DNA of 64,000 nucleotides from Saccharothrix sp. ALI-22-I (lineage in GTDB: Bacteria > Actinomycetota > Actinomycetes > Mycobacteriales > Pseudonocardiaceae), in the NCBI RefSeq assembly GCF_001984175.1, contig NZ_MTQP01000067.1, positions 1 to 64,000 on the forward strand. Reading direction: 5' to 3'. How positions within the stretch are numbered: position 1 is the first letter of the stretch; the number at the start of each line of letters is the position of its first letter. This document shows, one piece after another, positions 43,401 through 52,192 of this stretch. Position numbers and translations under genes: made by a program. The notes below the pieces were generated by a model that made no database searches, was not told the origin of the DNA, and saw nothing but the letters and a program-made list of their open reading frames with translations.

Positions 43401-46400
43401 AGCTTCAGGTCTTTCGGGTCCCAGGTCTGCGAGGTAGTGCGCCCGGTGGCATCGGTGGTGGACAGCAGCCGGTACGCGTCGTCGTAGACCACCTTGCTGA
43501 AGAACCCGGTCGCCGGGGTCAGGCCCGCGACGTCGACGTACGTGGTGCGCGGCTCGGGGCCGTACCGGTACGTGTGCCGCGCCCGTTCCCGCCCCGGTGC
43601 GGGCACCGGGCTGATCACGGTGAGGGCGTACGGCTTCGCGCCGATGGTGGTGTAGCCGATGCCGGACGAGGCGGCGAAGGCGTCGCGGTTGGCCGGGTCG
43701 GCGGCGAGCCAGTCGTTGGCCAGGCTGTCCCGGACCCGGCTGAGCAGGCCGTCGGCGTTGTAGGCGTAGTCGGTGTTCTCCGAGCCCGGGTCCTCGAAGC
43801 GGACGAGCCTGCCCTGGCTGTACCAGAGGCGGGTGTCGGTGCCGTCCCAGTAGCTGATGCGGCACAGCATCTGCGTGGGCGGCGCGGTGTCCATGCCCGG
43901 CGGCACGGTCACGCCGCCGTAGCAGTCGTCGCCGGCCCGGCCGTAGTGCAGTCGGTGCGAGCGCTGCGACACCGGATCCTTGATTTCGCGCAGGCGTGAC
44001 GGCGAGCCGTCGTAGACGTTCTGCAACGCGGCGGGCTTGCGCGTGTCGTGGACCGGTGACACCGACTCCAGCTTGCCGTCGGCGCGGAACACGAACGTCT
44101 CGGCGCCCTCGACGAGCGTGATGCGGCCGGACGCGTCCAGGGCGAGCACCCCTTCGGCGCCGCTGGGCGCGGTGTAGCCACCGGCGCTCTTCTTGGTGTA
44201 GGTGTGCTTGGCGCCCGTGCCGTCGGTCAGCACCACGTTCTGGTCGGTGACCTTGGCCTCGGTGTAGGTCGAGCCGTCACCGTCGAGGTCGGCGGACAGC
44301 GTCCACCCCTTCGGCAGCGCGGGCAGGTCGGAGGAGTACAGCCAGTCCGCGGGCACGATCTGCGACGGCACGGTGGCGCCGTCCGTCGTGCGCACGAACA
44401 GCCGCAGGTACGCCCACCCGGTCTGCTCGGCCAACTCCACCTTGATCGGCACGCGCTGCCCGGCGGTCAGGTTCACCGTGCCCGCGACGCTCCAGTTGAC
44501 GTCGGAGCAGCACGGCTGGTCGTAGACCGAGTTGCCGTTGAGCCACACCTTCAGGTGGTCGTCGTGCACGCCGGCGAACTGGTAGGTCCCCGTTGCGGGC
44601 GCCTGGAAGTAGCCCTCCCACCGGGCCACGAACCAGTCCTTCGGCAGGGCCGGCTCGAACGGGGAGGTGTCCGCCCAGTCCACGTTCACCTGCGGCTCGG
44701 TGCGCACCAGCACGGGCTCCTGGCCCGTGTTGATGTTGCCGTTGTGCGACAGGTCCGGGAAGTAGGACGCCCGCAGGCCCTTCGGCTCCTGCTGCTGCGA
44801 GTTGTACGACATCGACACGCCCGCCGAGCCCGCGACGGTGGTGAACGTCGGCGACGACTGCGAGGTCATCACGTTGCCGTTGGCCAGGTTCATGGTCAGC
44901 GTGCCCAACTGGTCCACCGGCGCGGGGCCGCGGTCGCCGACGCGCTGGTCGATGCGGAACTTGCGGACCGGGCTGCCGACCATCGCCACACCGCTGGAGG
45001 CGTGCGCCTGCCAGGAGTAGGTGACGCCGTCCTGGAGCACCGACCGCGGCACCGTCCACGTCGGACTGTCCAGGCAACCCGAGTCCACCACGACACCGGA
45101 CTTGGCGTCGACGCCGGTGGCGACCTTGAAGCAGTACTTCACCGGATCGCCGTCCGGGTCCGCCACCGGCGAGACCTGGAGCGTCGGCGCCAGGTGGGAG
45201 ATCACCGCACCGTCCGCCGGGGCGACGGCCGCCGGCGCCGGCGGGGCGCTGCCCGTGTCCACGGTCAGCGTCGCGCTGAGGTTCTTGTAGGTCCACGTGC
45301 CGGCCGACTCGTGGCCGACGACGAGGAACGTGGCCATGTGCTGGATGTCCGCCACGTGTTGCAGGAACGACACCAGACTCGCGCCGGTGAGCGTGCCGAC
45401 CTGGCCCACCATGCCGGTCGCGAGCAGGCCTCCCACTCCGTTGAAGTCCAACGCGGACGCGTGGTACATGGACGCGGGCCAGGTCTTGTCCGGGCTCAGG
45501 GGCGAGCGCTGGTTGTTCACGTCCAGCTTCGCGCCGACGATCCGCTTGCCGTACAGCGACTGGTAGTCGAAGCGGAACGAGCTGCGCCAGTACTTGTCGC
45601 CGTTGTCCAGGCTGTTGCCGACCTGCAGACCGCAGTTCTGGCACCAGTAACCGTCGGACTTGTAGGACTCGGCGTAGGCCACGCCGAAGGTGACCGTCGG
45701 GTCGACGCTCACCGGGTAGACACGGGCCGGGTCGCGGAGCCACGCCTCGTCCACCGAGACGGTCAGGACCCACTCGTCACCGGACTTCTCCAGCCCGTAG
45801 GCGCCGCCGGTGTGGGCCGGGGGCTTGTCCTCGCCACCCGACGAGTCCCACGTCACGATGGGCGGCATCACGATCTTCGGGGTGCCCGACCCGTCCCGCA
45901 GCTCCACGGCGCCGTGCCCGGTCACGACCGGCTCCAGGCCACCGGTGCTCAGGGTGAAGCGCCACGACGGCTTGGCGGGCGCCTTCGCCAGGACGATGGT
46001 CTCCTTGACCGAACCCGCCGTGACCTCGTACTTCAGGTCGGCGTCCTCGATCACGTCGGCGTACTCGACGGACTTGCCGCCCACCTCGGCCTTCTTGCCG
46101 CGCGCGGGCTGTTCGACGCCGAGCGAGACCTTCCTGCCCTCGAACTCGACCGCGATCAGCGACGGGTCGTCGGCGGTCGCGCCGAGGGTCGGCTTGAGCG
46201 GGTGGCGCTTGGCCTTCACCCGCCGGGTCGCGCCGTCGACCTCCAGCGTCGGGTCGACCGGGCTCCACCGGCCCTGCTGGTCCTTCACGTTCAGCGGCTC
46301 GGTCGACTGCTTGACCGTGCGGGTGCCGTCCGGGTTCTCGTACTCGGTGATGAACGTCGACCGCGACACCACCTTCGACCGCTCCGGGTCGAAGCTCGAA

Positions 46401-46660
46401 CCACCCGGCTGCTTGGCCAGCGGCGCGAAGTCGGCCTTCGGGTCAGCCGCGGCCACCGGCTCGGCGTTCGGCCGCTCGCTCGACAGCGGCGGCAACTCGC
46501 GCACGTCGACCGCGTTCGGCTTGTCCGACGCGGCGACGGCGGGCGTGGCCGCAGGTGACAACACACCCGCCGCGAGCGCCGCGATCAATGTGACGGAAAC
46601 TGTGTTGACAACACTTCTTCGGCGCACGCCAAAGCGCACGCCATGAGTGAACGATTTCAC
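40475..46660 (-). CDS. Secreted RHS-repeat polymorphic toxin with PA14 domains
   Basis: A 2061-aa exported protein. It has a signal peptide (about 1-43, ending AVA), a Pro/Lys-rich pro-region, and a DNRLRE-type beta domain (about 315-470). A fibronectin-like stretch follows, then two PA14 carbohydrate-binding-type domains (about 625-775 and 1148-1290). Many YD/RHS repeats (for example YDALDRPTDNYG, YDVRDRVVSVKYP) form the encapsulating shell. The RHS core GRFLSVDPVEGG lies near 1893. The last 136 residues (40478-40885), after DIDGRW, are the variable toxin: a hydrophobic segment (about EIALTVAGFIPGLGAAAW), then a basic domain with KNGLRQYRPPAYKG, YQSNFESRSGSKGKM and YHVNNRRWW. This tail vaguely recalls nuclease-type toxins, but I cannot name it. 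Export is by Sec, not type VI. Confidence 0.88.
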   Translation of the reverse strand: MKSFTHGVRFGVRRRSVVNTVSVTLIAALAAGVLSPAATPAVAASDKPNAVDVRELPPLSSERPNAEPVAAADPKADFAPLAKQPGGSSFDPERSKVVSRSTFITEYENPDGTRTVKQSTEPLNVKDQQGRWSPVDPTLEVDGATRRVKAKRHPLKPTLGATADDPSLIAVEFEGRKVSLGVEQPARGKKAEVGGKSVEYADVIEDADLKYEVTAGSVKETIVLAKAPAKPSWRFTLSTGGLEPVVTGHGAVELRDGSGTPKIVMPPIVTWDSSGGEDKPPAHTGGAYGLEKSGDEWVLTVSVDEAWLRDPARVYPVSVDPTVTFGVAYAESYKSDGYWCQNCGLQVGNSLDNGDKYWRSSFRFDYQSLYGKRIVGAKLDVNNQRSPLSPDKTWPASMYHASALDFNGVGGLLATGMVGQVGTLTGASLVSFLQHVADIQHMATFLVVGHESAGTWTYKNLSATLTVDTGSAPPAPAAVAPADGAVISHLAPTLQVSPVADPDGDPVKYCFKVATGVDAKSGVVVDSGCLDSPTWTVPRSVLQDGVTYSWQAHASSGVAMVGSPVRKFRIDQRVGDRGPAPVDQLGTLTMNLANGNVMTSQSSPTFTTVAGSAGVSMSYNSQQQEPKGLRASYFPDLSHNGNINTGQEPVLVRTEPQVNVDWADTSPFEPALPKDWFVARWEGYFQAPATGTYQFAGVHDDHLKVWLNGNSVYDQPCCSDVNWSVAGTVNLTAGQRVPIKVELAEQTGWAYLRLFVRTTDGATVPSQIVPADWLYSSDLPALPKGWTLSADLDGDGSTYTEAKVTDQNVVLTDGTGAKHTYTKKSAGGYTAPSGAEGVLALDASGRITLVEGAETFVFRADGKLESVSPVHDTRKPAALQNVYDGSPSRLREIKDPVSQRSHRLHYGRAGDDCYGGVTVPPGMDTAPPTQMLCRISYWDGTDTRLWYSQGRLVRFEDPGSENTDYAYNADGLLSRVRDSLANDWLAADPANRDAFAASSGIGYTTIGAKPYALTVISPVPAPGRERARHTYRYGPEPRTTYVDVAGLTPATGFFSKVVYDDAYRLLSTTDATGRTTSQTWDPKDLKLTSTDAAGRVSTTVYDALDRPTDNYGPARASCFDGRTPTAACAATVPHTRTNYDEGLSGLTAAVYDNAALIGAPKISRTGLGSADGVVRSDWTDTTSPGPGIPAGKFSIRLNGLITFPNAGNYNMELHVDDGARMWIDDTLVVDMWADGGSRPAKGDYNNTVAGSTHRIRIEYFNGAGPGQLHLNWRRAPDGVYEPVPGQYLKPNYGLTTSTVEGESAGVPDQATTTAYTGNGSDAVFGLVTSTGTGSLTTRSTYEAVGVGYLRKTGKSAPNGGTTTYEYYGDTEARDNPCTPAADPVNQGGMARTTRSAAPATGAARVDEQVFDASGRVAAKGTSGQWVCTTYDVRDRVVSVKYPAVGSAGERVVDTNFAVDGDPLVTSVSDHVGTVTTRVDLLGRVVEYTDANGVRTETSYDVAGRVLAEKVFPPNPADAPQELKRGHDDAGRLTTVALDTTTLATVTYTTAGESASVTYANGSSLSAIGRDDTGATTSHTWRTSDGVSVVSNVTRTRAGTIVDESLAGVDARPNGPNYVYDAVGRLTEAWAAGHHYTYDFASSAPAGCAVGAKADAGLNTNRVRLLDETAAGVAETGYCYDAADRLLGTVGATAVSDVRYDDHGNTTQYTAGGSTTSFTWDSSDRNVAVRTTGADPADVTYVRDAADRITRRSTAAGDGQTDLFYGYTGAGDTADLALAGGDKKLLSRTISLPGGVLHTWKPGAVTASVDHPTVRGDLVLTTGADGKQVGPLLGYTPFGEPLGAAGAVDSDQVPDNLPGQADHGWLGQHQRLHEHAGGLSVVQMGARPYSPLLGRFLSVDPVEGGSANDYDYVNGDPVNDTDIDGRWPDWGKLWNKTKEFVKNNKVEIALTVAGFIPGLGAAAWAYRAYRIVRAAKSASGLSGGIRATRATTWLAGRMWVGRGATKRVADTGYRLFSKNGLRQYRPPAYKGKKWGYQSNFESRSGSKGKMTNNYHVNNRRWW

Positions 46661-46772
46661 CTAATCCCCCCGGTTACCCCAGGTCAGACAGGCAGGAATG
46701 CCTGTGCGCAGCAGAGCATCCCCGACTTGAACGCGATTACACAATAGGCTTTTCGGGGGCAGTGCGAGCACA

Positions 46773-46791
46773 TTGTCCCGCGGCGGGACAA
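46773..46791. promoter_or_regulatory. 19-base palindrome upstream of the RHS gene
   Basis: TTGTCCCGC and GCGGGACAA flank a single central G, an exact dyad 112 bases before the RHS start. It could be an operator for the toxin promoter. It is also downstream of pyc, but the hairpin at 46841-46872 already serves as the terminator there. The 46661-46772 stretch holds no gene that I can see. Confidence 0.45.
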
Positions 46792-46840
46792 AGACAGTTC
46801 TGATTCACCGGACCGCCACTCTTCCGGTGGGAAACAAGCA

Positions 46841-46872
46841 AGGAGCCGGGCGCCCTCGGGCACCCGGCTCCT
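46841..46872 (-). terminator. pyc terminator
   Basis: AGGAGCCGGGCGCCC (46841-46855) pairs with 46858-46872 with one G-T wobble. On the minus strand it follows the pyc stop by 13 bases and is succeeded by a T-rich run (TTGCTTGTTTCCC), making it a near-canonical intrinsic terminator. Confidence 0.85.
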
Positions 46873-46885
46873 CGTCGACGAACCG

Positions 46886-49800
46886 TCAGTCGAGCACGAT
46901 CAGCAGATCGCCGCCCTCAACCTGCTGCACACCCCGCACGGCCAACCGCTTCACCCGACCGGCCTTGGGCGCGGTGATCGCCGCCTCCATCTTCATAGCC
47001 TCGATAGTCGCGATGGTCTGACCCACCTCGACCTCGTCCTCCTCCGCCACGCTGGGCGTGACCACCCCCGCGAACGGCGCCGCGACGTGACCCGGATTCC
47101 CGCGGTCCGCCTTCTCCGCCACCGGCACCTCGGCCGCGATCGACCGATCGCGCACCTGAATCGGCCGGAGCTGCCCGTTCAACGTCGCCATCACCGTGCG
47201 GATACCGCGCTCATCCGCCTCACCGATCGCCTCCAGCCCGATCAGCAGCCGCACCCCCGGCTCCAGATCGACCTGGTACTCCTCCCCCGGCTTCAACCCG
47301 TAGAAGAAGTCCTTGCTACCCAGCACACTCGTGTCGCCATACGCGTCCCGGTGCGCCTGGAACTCCTTCGTAGGCGCCGGGAACAGCAGCCGGTTGAGCG
47401 TGCTGCGGCGATCGTCCTCCAACCCCTTCACGTCATCATCGGTCAGCTCCGCCACACCCTTCGGCGCCGCACGCCCCTGCAACGCCTTGCTGCGGAACGG
47501 CTCCGGCCACCCGCCAGGCGGGTCGCCCAGCTCACCGTGCAGGAACCCGATCACCGACGCCGGGATGTCGTACCGCCCCGGGTCCGCCTCGAACTCCTGC
47601 GGCGACACACCCGCGCCGACCAGGTGCAACGCCAGATCGCCCACCACCTTGGACGACGGCGTCACCTTCACCAGCCGACCCAGCATCCGGTCCGCCGCCG
47701 CGTACATGGACTCGATCTCCTCGAACTTCTGCCCGAGCCCGAGCGCGACCGCCTGCGTACGCAGGTTCGACAGCTGCCCACCAGGAATCTCATGCGAGTA
47801 CACCCGACCGGTAGGCCCGGGAATCCCCGACTCGAACGGCGCGTAGACCTTGCGCACCGACTCCCAGTACGGCTCCAGGTCGCACACCGCCCGCAGGTCC
47901 AAGCCCGTAGCCCGCTCGGTGTAATCGGTCGCCGCCACGATCGCCGACAACGGCGGCTGCGACGTCGTGCCCGCCATCGACGCCACCGCACCGTCCACCG
48001 CGTCCACACCGGACTGGATGGCCGCCAGGTACGTGGCCAGCTGCCCACCCGCCGTGTCATGCGTGTGCAGGTGGACCGGCAGGTCGAACTCCTTGCGCAG
48101 CGCGCTCACCAACCGTGCCGCAGCCGGCGGGCGCAGCAGACCCGCCATGTCCTTCACCGCGAGCACGTGCGCGCCCGCGCCCACGATCTGCTCGGCCAGC
48201 TTCAGGTAGTAGTCGAGCGTGTAGATGCGCTCGTCCGGGTTCGACAAATCAGACGTGTAGCAGAGGCACACCTCCGCGACCGCCGTGCCCGTCTCGCGCA
48301 CCGCCTCGATCGCCGGCCGCATCTGCTCGACGTCGTTGAGCGCGTCGAAAATGCGGAAGATGTCGATCCCGGTCTTCGTCGCTTCCTCGACGAACGCGCT
48401 GGTCACAGCCTCGGGATAGGGCGTGTAGCCGACCGTGTTGCGACCGCGCAGCAGCATCTGGAGGGTGATGTTCGGTACCGCCTCGCGCAGTGCGGCGAGC
48501 CGTTCCCACGGGTCCTCGGCGAGGAAGCGCAGCGCCACGTCGTACGTCGCGCCGCCCCACGCCTCCAAGGACAGCAACTGCGGCGCCATACGGGCCACGT
48601 GCGGCGCGACGGCGAGCAGGTCCTTGGTGCGCACGCGGGTGGCGAGCAGGGACTGGTGCGCGTCGCGGAACGTGGTGTCCGTGACCCCCAACGCCTTGCT
48701 CTCCCGCATCCAACGGGCGAAACCCTCCGGGCCCAGCTCGTCCAGCCTCTGCTTGGACCCCGCCGGCGGCTCGGCGTTCAGGTCCACCACCGGCAGCTTC
48801 ACCTTCGGATCCACAACGGACGGACGCGGGCCGTTCGGCTTGTTCACCGTCACGTCGGCCAGGTAGGTGAGCATGCGCGTGCCGCGGTCGGCGGAGTGCC
48901 GGGCGGTGAGCAGGTGCGGGTGCTTCTCGATGAACGAGGTGGTGACACGGCCCTCGTAGAAGTCCTCGACGTCCAGCACCGCCTGGAGGAACGGGATGTT
49001 CGTGGACACGCCCCGGATGCGGAACTCGGCCACCGCGCGACGGGCGCGGGCCACCGCGGCGGAGAACGTCCGTCCGCGGCAGGTGAGCTTGACCAGCATC
49101 GAGTCGAAGTGCGCGCCCACGGCCGTGCCGACGCCGATGGTGCCGCCGTCCAGGCGGACGCCCGAGCCGCCCGGCGAGCGGTAGGCGCTGATCATGCCGG
49201 TGTCCGGGCGGAAACCGTTGGCCGGGTCCTCGGTGGTGATGCGGCACTGGAGGGCCGCGCCGCGCAGCTGCACGGTGTCCTGGCTCAGGCCGAGGTCGTC
49301 GAGGGACTCACCGCCCGCGATGCGCATCTGCGACTGCACCAGGTCCACGTCGGTGACCTCTTCGGTGACCGTGTGCTCGACCTGGATGCGGGGGTTCATC
49401 TCGATGAAGACGTAGTTGCCGTGCGGGTCGAGCAGGAACTCGACGGTGCCGGCGTTGCGGTAGCCGATGTGCCGGGCGAACCGGACCGCGTCGTTGCACA
49501 TCCGCTCGCGCAGTTCGGGGTCGAGGTTCGGCGCGGGCGCGATCTCGATGACCTTCTGGTGCCGGCGCTGCACCGAGCAGTCCCGCTCGAACAGGTGCAT
49601 CACGTTGCCCTCGCCGTCGGCGAGGATCTGCACCTCGATGTGCCGCGGCTCGATCACGGCCTGTTCGAGGAACACCGTCGGGTCGCCGAACGCGGACTCC
49701 GCCTCGCGTGATGCGGCTTCCAGGGCTTCGCGGAGCCCGCTCTCGTGCTCGACGCGACGCATGCCACGTCCGCCGCCGCCCGCGACGGCCTTGACGAAGA

Positions 49801-50263
49801 CGGGGAACGTGATGTCCTCGGCGGCCCGGAGCAGGGCGTCGATATCGCTCGACGGGTCGCTGGACTTGAGCACCGGGAGGCCGGCTTCACGGGCCGCGGC
49901 GATGGCACGGGCCTTGTTGCCGGTCAGTTCGAGCACGTCCGAGGGCGGGCCGACGAACGTGATGCCAGCGTCCGCGCAGGCCTTGGCCAGCTCCGGGTTC
50001 TCGGACAGGAAGCCGTAGCCGGGGTAGACCGCGTCGGCACCGGCCTTGCGGGCGGCCTTGATGATCTCTTCCACGGACAGGTAGGCCCGGACGGGGTGGC
50101 CGGGCTCGCCGATCTCGTAGGACTCGTCGGCCTTCAGCCGGTGCAGGGAGTTGCGGTCCTCGTGCGGGAAGACGGCAACCGTGCCGGCGCCCAGTTCGTA
50201 GGCGGCGCGAAAGGCCCGGATCGCGATCTCGCCGCGGTTGGCGACAAGAACCTTGCGGAACAT
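46886..50263 (-). CDS. pyc: Pyruvate carboxylase
   Basis: A 1125-aa biotin enzyme making oxaloacetate from pyruvate and bicarbonate. The biotin carboxylase domain (about 1-450) begins MFRKVLVANRGEIAIR and includes the ATP-grasp GGGGRGMR and IEMNPRIQVEHTVTEE. The carboxyltransferase TIM barrel (about 530-800) has DTTFRDAHQSL and HLHTHDTAGG. A PYC/OADA domain follows, and the C-terminal biotinyl domain (about 1055-1125) carries EAMKMEA with the biotinylated Lys. The ATG at 50263 has GGGAGGG upstream. Full length and intact, in the mycobacterial-type position between rsmD/coaD and recG. Confidence 0.97.
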   Translation of the reverse strand: MFRKVLVANRGEIAIRAFRAAYELGAGTVAVFPHEDRNSLHRLKADESYEIGEPGHPVRAYLSVEEIIKAARKAGADAVYPGYGFLSENPELAKACADAGITFVGPPSDVLELTGNKARAIAAAREAGLPVLKSSDPSSDIDALLRAAEDITFPVFVKAVAGGGGRGMRRVEHESGLREALEAASREAESAFGDPTVFLEQAVIEPRHIEVQILADGEGNVMHLFERDCSVQRRHQKVIEIAPAPNLDPELRERMCNDAVRFARHIGYRNAGTVEFLLDPHGNYVFIEMNPRIQVEHTVTEEVTDVDLVQSQMRIAGGESLDDLGLSQDTVQLRGAALQCRITTEDPANGFRPDTGMISAYRSPGGSGVRLDGGTIGVGTAVGAHFDSMLVKLTCRGRTFSAAVARARRAVAEFRIRGVSTNIPFLQAVLDVEDFYEGRVTTSFIEKHPHLLTARHSADRGTRMLTYLADVTVNKPNGPRPSVVDPKVKLPVVDLNAEPPAGSKQRLDELGPEGFARWMRESKALGVTDTTFRDAHQSLLATRVRTKDLLAVAPHVARMAPQLLSLEAWGGATYDVALRFLAEDPWERLAALREAVPNITLQMLLRGRNTVGYTPYPEAVTSAFVEEATKTGIDIFRIFDALNDVEQMRPAIEAVRETGTAVAEVCLCYTSDLSNPDERIYTLDYYLKLAEQIVGAGAHVLAVKDMAGLLRPPAAARLVSALRKEFDLPVHLHTHDTAGGQLATYLAAIQSGVDAVDGAVASMAGTTSQPPLSAIVAATDYTERATGLDLRAVCDLEPYWESVRKVYAPFESGIPGPTGRVYSHEIPGGQLSNLRTQAVALGLGQKFEEIESMYAAADRMLGRLVKVTPSSKVVGDLALHLVGAGVSPQEFEADPGRYDIPASVIGFLHGELGDPPGGWPEPFRSKALQGRAAPKGVAELTDDDVKGLEDDRRSTLNRLLFPAPTKEFQAHRDAYGDTSVLGSKDFFYGLKPGEEYQVDLEPGVRLLIGLEAIGEADERGIRTVMATLNGQLRPIQVRDRSIAAEVPVAEKADRGNPGHVAAPFAGVVTPSVAEEDEVEVGQTIATIEAMKMEAAITAPKAGRVKRLAVRGVQQVEGGDLLIVLD

Positions 50264-50629
50264 GCGGCGTTCCCTCCCGGTTACTCGGCGAGTCCGGCCC
50301 GACCTCGCGCGCAGGACTCGGTGAATCAAGGCACGCTACCGTGCGCTTCCCGACCCTCGGGAGTTCCATCTCACGTGACGGACGTCATCGTGATCGGTCA
50401 CTCTCCCGGTCGAGGTGGGTGCGACCTCCGGGCCACGTCCTGGGATTCTCCCTTGCCCGGACGGCTTGCGCAGCCCCCGCCGGGGTCGTTGCCAGTGGCG
50501 TATTGACGATCTCGTACAGCGATGTTTAGCGAGCGCCCGTTCACCCCACACGCTGGATCACCGACCCGTTACGGTGCGTTCCCCATATCGGGTGACTACC
50601 ACAGGCGACTTCTCGGTAGGGTTGGCCGC
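50264..50629. promoter_or_regulatory. 366-base non-coding divergent region between pyc and the coiled-coil gene
   Basis: No gene is seen here. TTGACG at 50503-50508 with TTTAGC-like sequence about 16 bases later is a possible promoter for the rightward gene, leaving a leader of about 100 bases. Nearer pyc, 50371-50393 contains an imperfect TCACG/CGTGA inverted repeat that could be an operator. Both are weak calls. Confidence 0.35.
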
Positions 50630-51988
50630 ATGGCCGGGGCTGAAGGGACTGGGCAGCCTGCTGCCCGCACCCATTTCGACGTCGTTCTGCGCGGGTACAA
50701 CCAGCGCCAGGTGAACGAGCGGGTGACACGACTCGAGTTCGACCTCAAGAACTCGAACAGGGCGCGGGAGACCGCGTCGGCCCAAGCAGCCGAGTTGGGC
50801 AAGCTGCTCAGCTCGACACGTGCCGAGTTGGACAAGGTGAAGGCGCAGCTGAGCAAACTCGCCTCCAGTCCGACCAGCGCCACCAACGTCACCGAGCGCG
50901 TGCGCGTGATGATGACGTTGGCCGAGGAGGAGATCGCCGACATCCGCAAGGACGCCCTGGACAAGGCGAACGCCACCCGGGCCCAGGCCGATCGCGAGGC
51001 GGCCGAGGGCAAGGCGATGCACCAGCGGGCGATGGGCGAGCTGGAGGACCGGCGTCGGCAGCTGGAGGCGGCCCACCAGCAGCGGACCAAGGAGCTGGAG
51101 CTGCAGTACGACGAGCGCCGCACCGAGCTGGAGCGGTCGCACGAGGAGCTGCGGACCAAGCTGACCGGCGAGCACGAGGCGCTGATGGCCGAGGTCCGGG
51201 CCGACCGCGAGCGGCTGACCGCGGACTTCGAGGCGAAGACCGCGGAGCTGGAGGCCAAGCGGGTCGAGCTGGAGCAGAAGTACAAGGGCTACCACGACGA
51301 CCTCGACAAGGAGTACGACGAGCTGCGCACCAAGCTCCGCAAGGAGCACGAGGTGCACGTGGTCGAGGCCAAGGCGGAGGCCGCGAAGCTGCTCGAAACC
51401 GCGCGCACCGAGACCGCGGAGCTGCGCGCCGAGACCGAGAAGCAGATCGCCGAGCTGGAGGCCGAGGCCCGGGCCAAGGCCGAGAAGGCGGTGGCCGAGG
51501 CCAACGCCAGCGCGGAGAAGACGATCACCGAGGCGGACGCCCACGCCGACCGCCGCACCACGGCGGCGGACGCCAAGCTCGCCGAACTGCACCGCGTGCA
51601 CCAGGAAGTGAGCGCGCAGTTCGCCGCGGCCCAGGCGGCGGTGTCCCGAGCGGTCGCCACCCTCACGCCGCTGGACGAAGAGGCAGCGGCCGACGCCTCG
51701 ACCGAGCCGGAGCCGGCGACGAAACCGACGGCCGACGCGAAGCCGTCCACCAACGCCAAGCCCACCGACGCCAAGCCCACCGACGCCAAGCCCACCGACG
51801 CCAAGCCCACCGACGCGAAGCCCACCGACGCGAAGCCCGCCGCAGCCAGGCCCGCGGCCACCAAGCCCGCAGCAGCCACCAAGGCGGCCGGCACCAGGGC
51901 CACGGACACCAAGGCGAAGGACGCCGACCCGTCCGAACAGCCGACCGCCCAGCTGCCGATCCCCAAGTCCGGCAAGCAGGTCAAATAG
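50630..51988 (+). CDS. DivIVA-like coiled-coil protein with TDAKP repeats
   Basis: A 452-aa cytoskeletal-type protein. A short N-terminal DivIVA-like segment (THFDVVLRGYNQRQVNERV, about 15-33) resembles the lipid/polar-targeting domain. Residues about 35-350 are a long Ala/Glu/Lys/Arg coiled coil like the Streptomyces filament and polarity proteins (Scy/FilP/DivIVA class). The tail (about 375-440) is Ala/Pro/Lys-rich with five or six TDAKP pentads. The ATG at 50630 follows GGTAGGG. It likely acts in polar growth or cell shape, but the exact orthologue is uncertain. It stands alone. Confidence 0.72.
   Translation: MAGAEGTGQPAARTHFDVVLRGYNQRQVNERVTRLEFDLKNSNRARETASAQAAELGKLLSSTRAELDKVKAQLSKLASSPTSATNVTERVRVMMTLAEEEIADIRKDALDKANATRAQADREAAEGKAMHQRAMGELEDRRRQLEAAHQQRTKELELQYDERRTELERSHEELRTKLTGEHEALMAEVRADRERLTADFEAKTAELEAKRVELEQKYKGYHDDLDKEYDELRTKLRKEHEVHVVEAKAEAAKLLETARTETAELRAETEKQIAELEAEARAKAEKAVAEANASAEKTITEADAHADRRTTAADAKLAELHRVHQEVSAQFAAAQAAVSRAVATLTPLDEEAAADASTEPEPATKPTADAKPSTNAKPTDAKPTDAKPTDAKPTDAKPTDAKPAAARPAATKPAAATKAAGTRATDTKAKDADPSEQPTAQLPIPKSGKQVK
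51752..51840 (+). repeat. 15-base tandem repeats encoding TDAKP
   Basis: About six copies of a 15-base unit (CCCACCGACGCCAAG with GCGAAG variants) lie in the 3' part of the coiled-coil gene. They keep the frame, so copy-number changes would lengthen or shorten the Pro/Lys tail without frameshift. Confidence 0.9.
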
Positions 51989-52192
51989 ACCGGACGCGCC
52001 CGACCCGCCCGAAATTGTCGGACCCCGCCAGTAGAATTAAAAACAGGGGTCCCCTAGGCCGCGACCCCTGCAGAGCACTGCTTGCACGGCCCGAGCACTG
52101 CTCGCACGCCTTTCGGCATACCGGCTCGGGCTACCGACTTTCCGGACCACGAACTACCGGACCCCAGGACCCCGGACCACCGGTCTTCCGGG

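Noticed and set aside
44204-46558. Long open frame antisense to the RHS gene
   Set aside because: It mirrors the RHS coding frame, is Arg/His-rich and has no domain.
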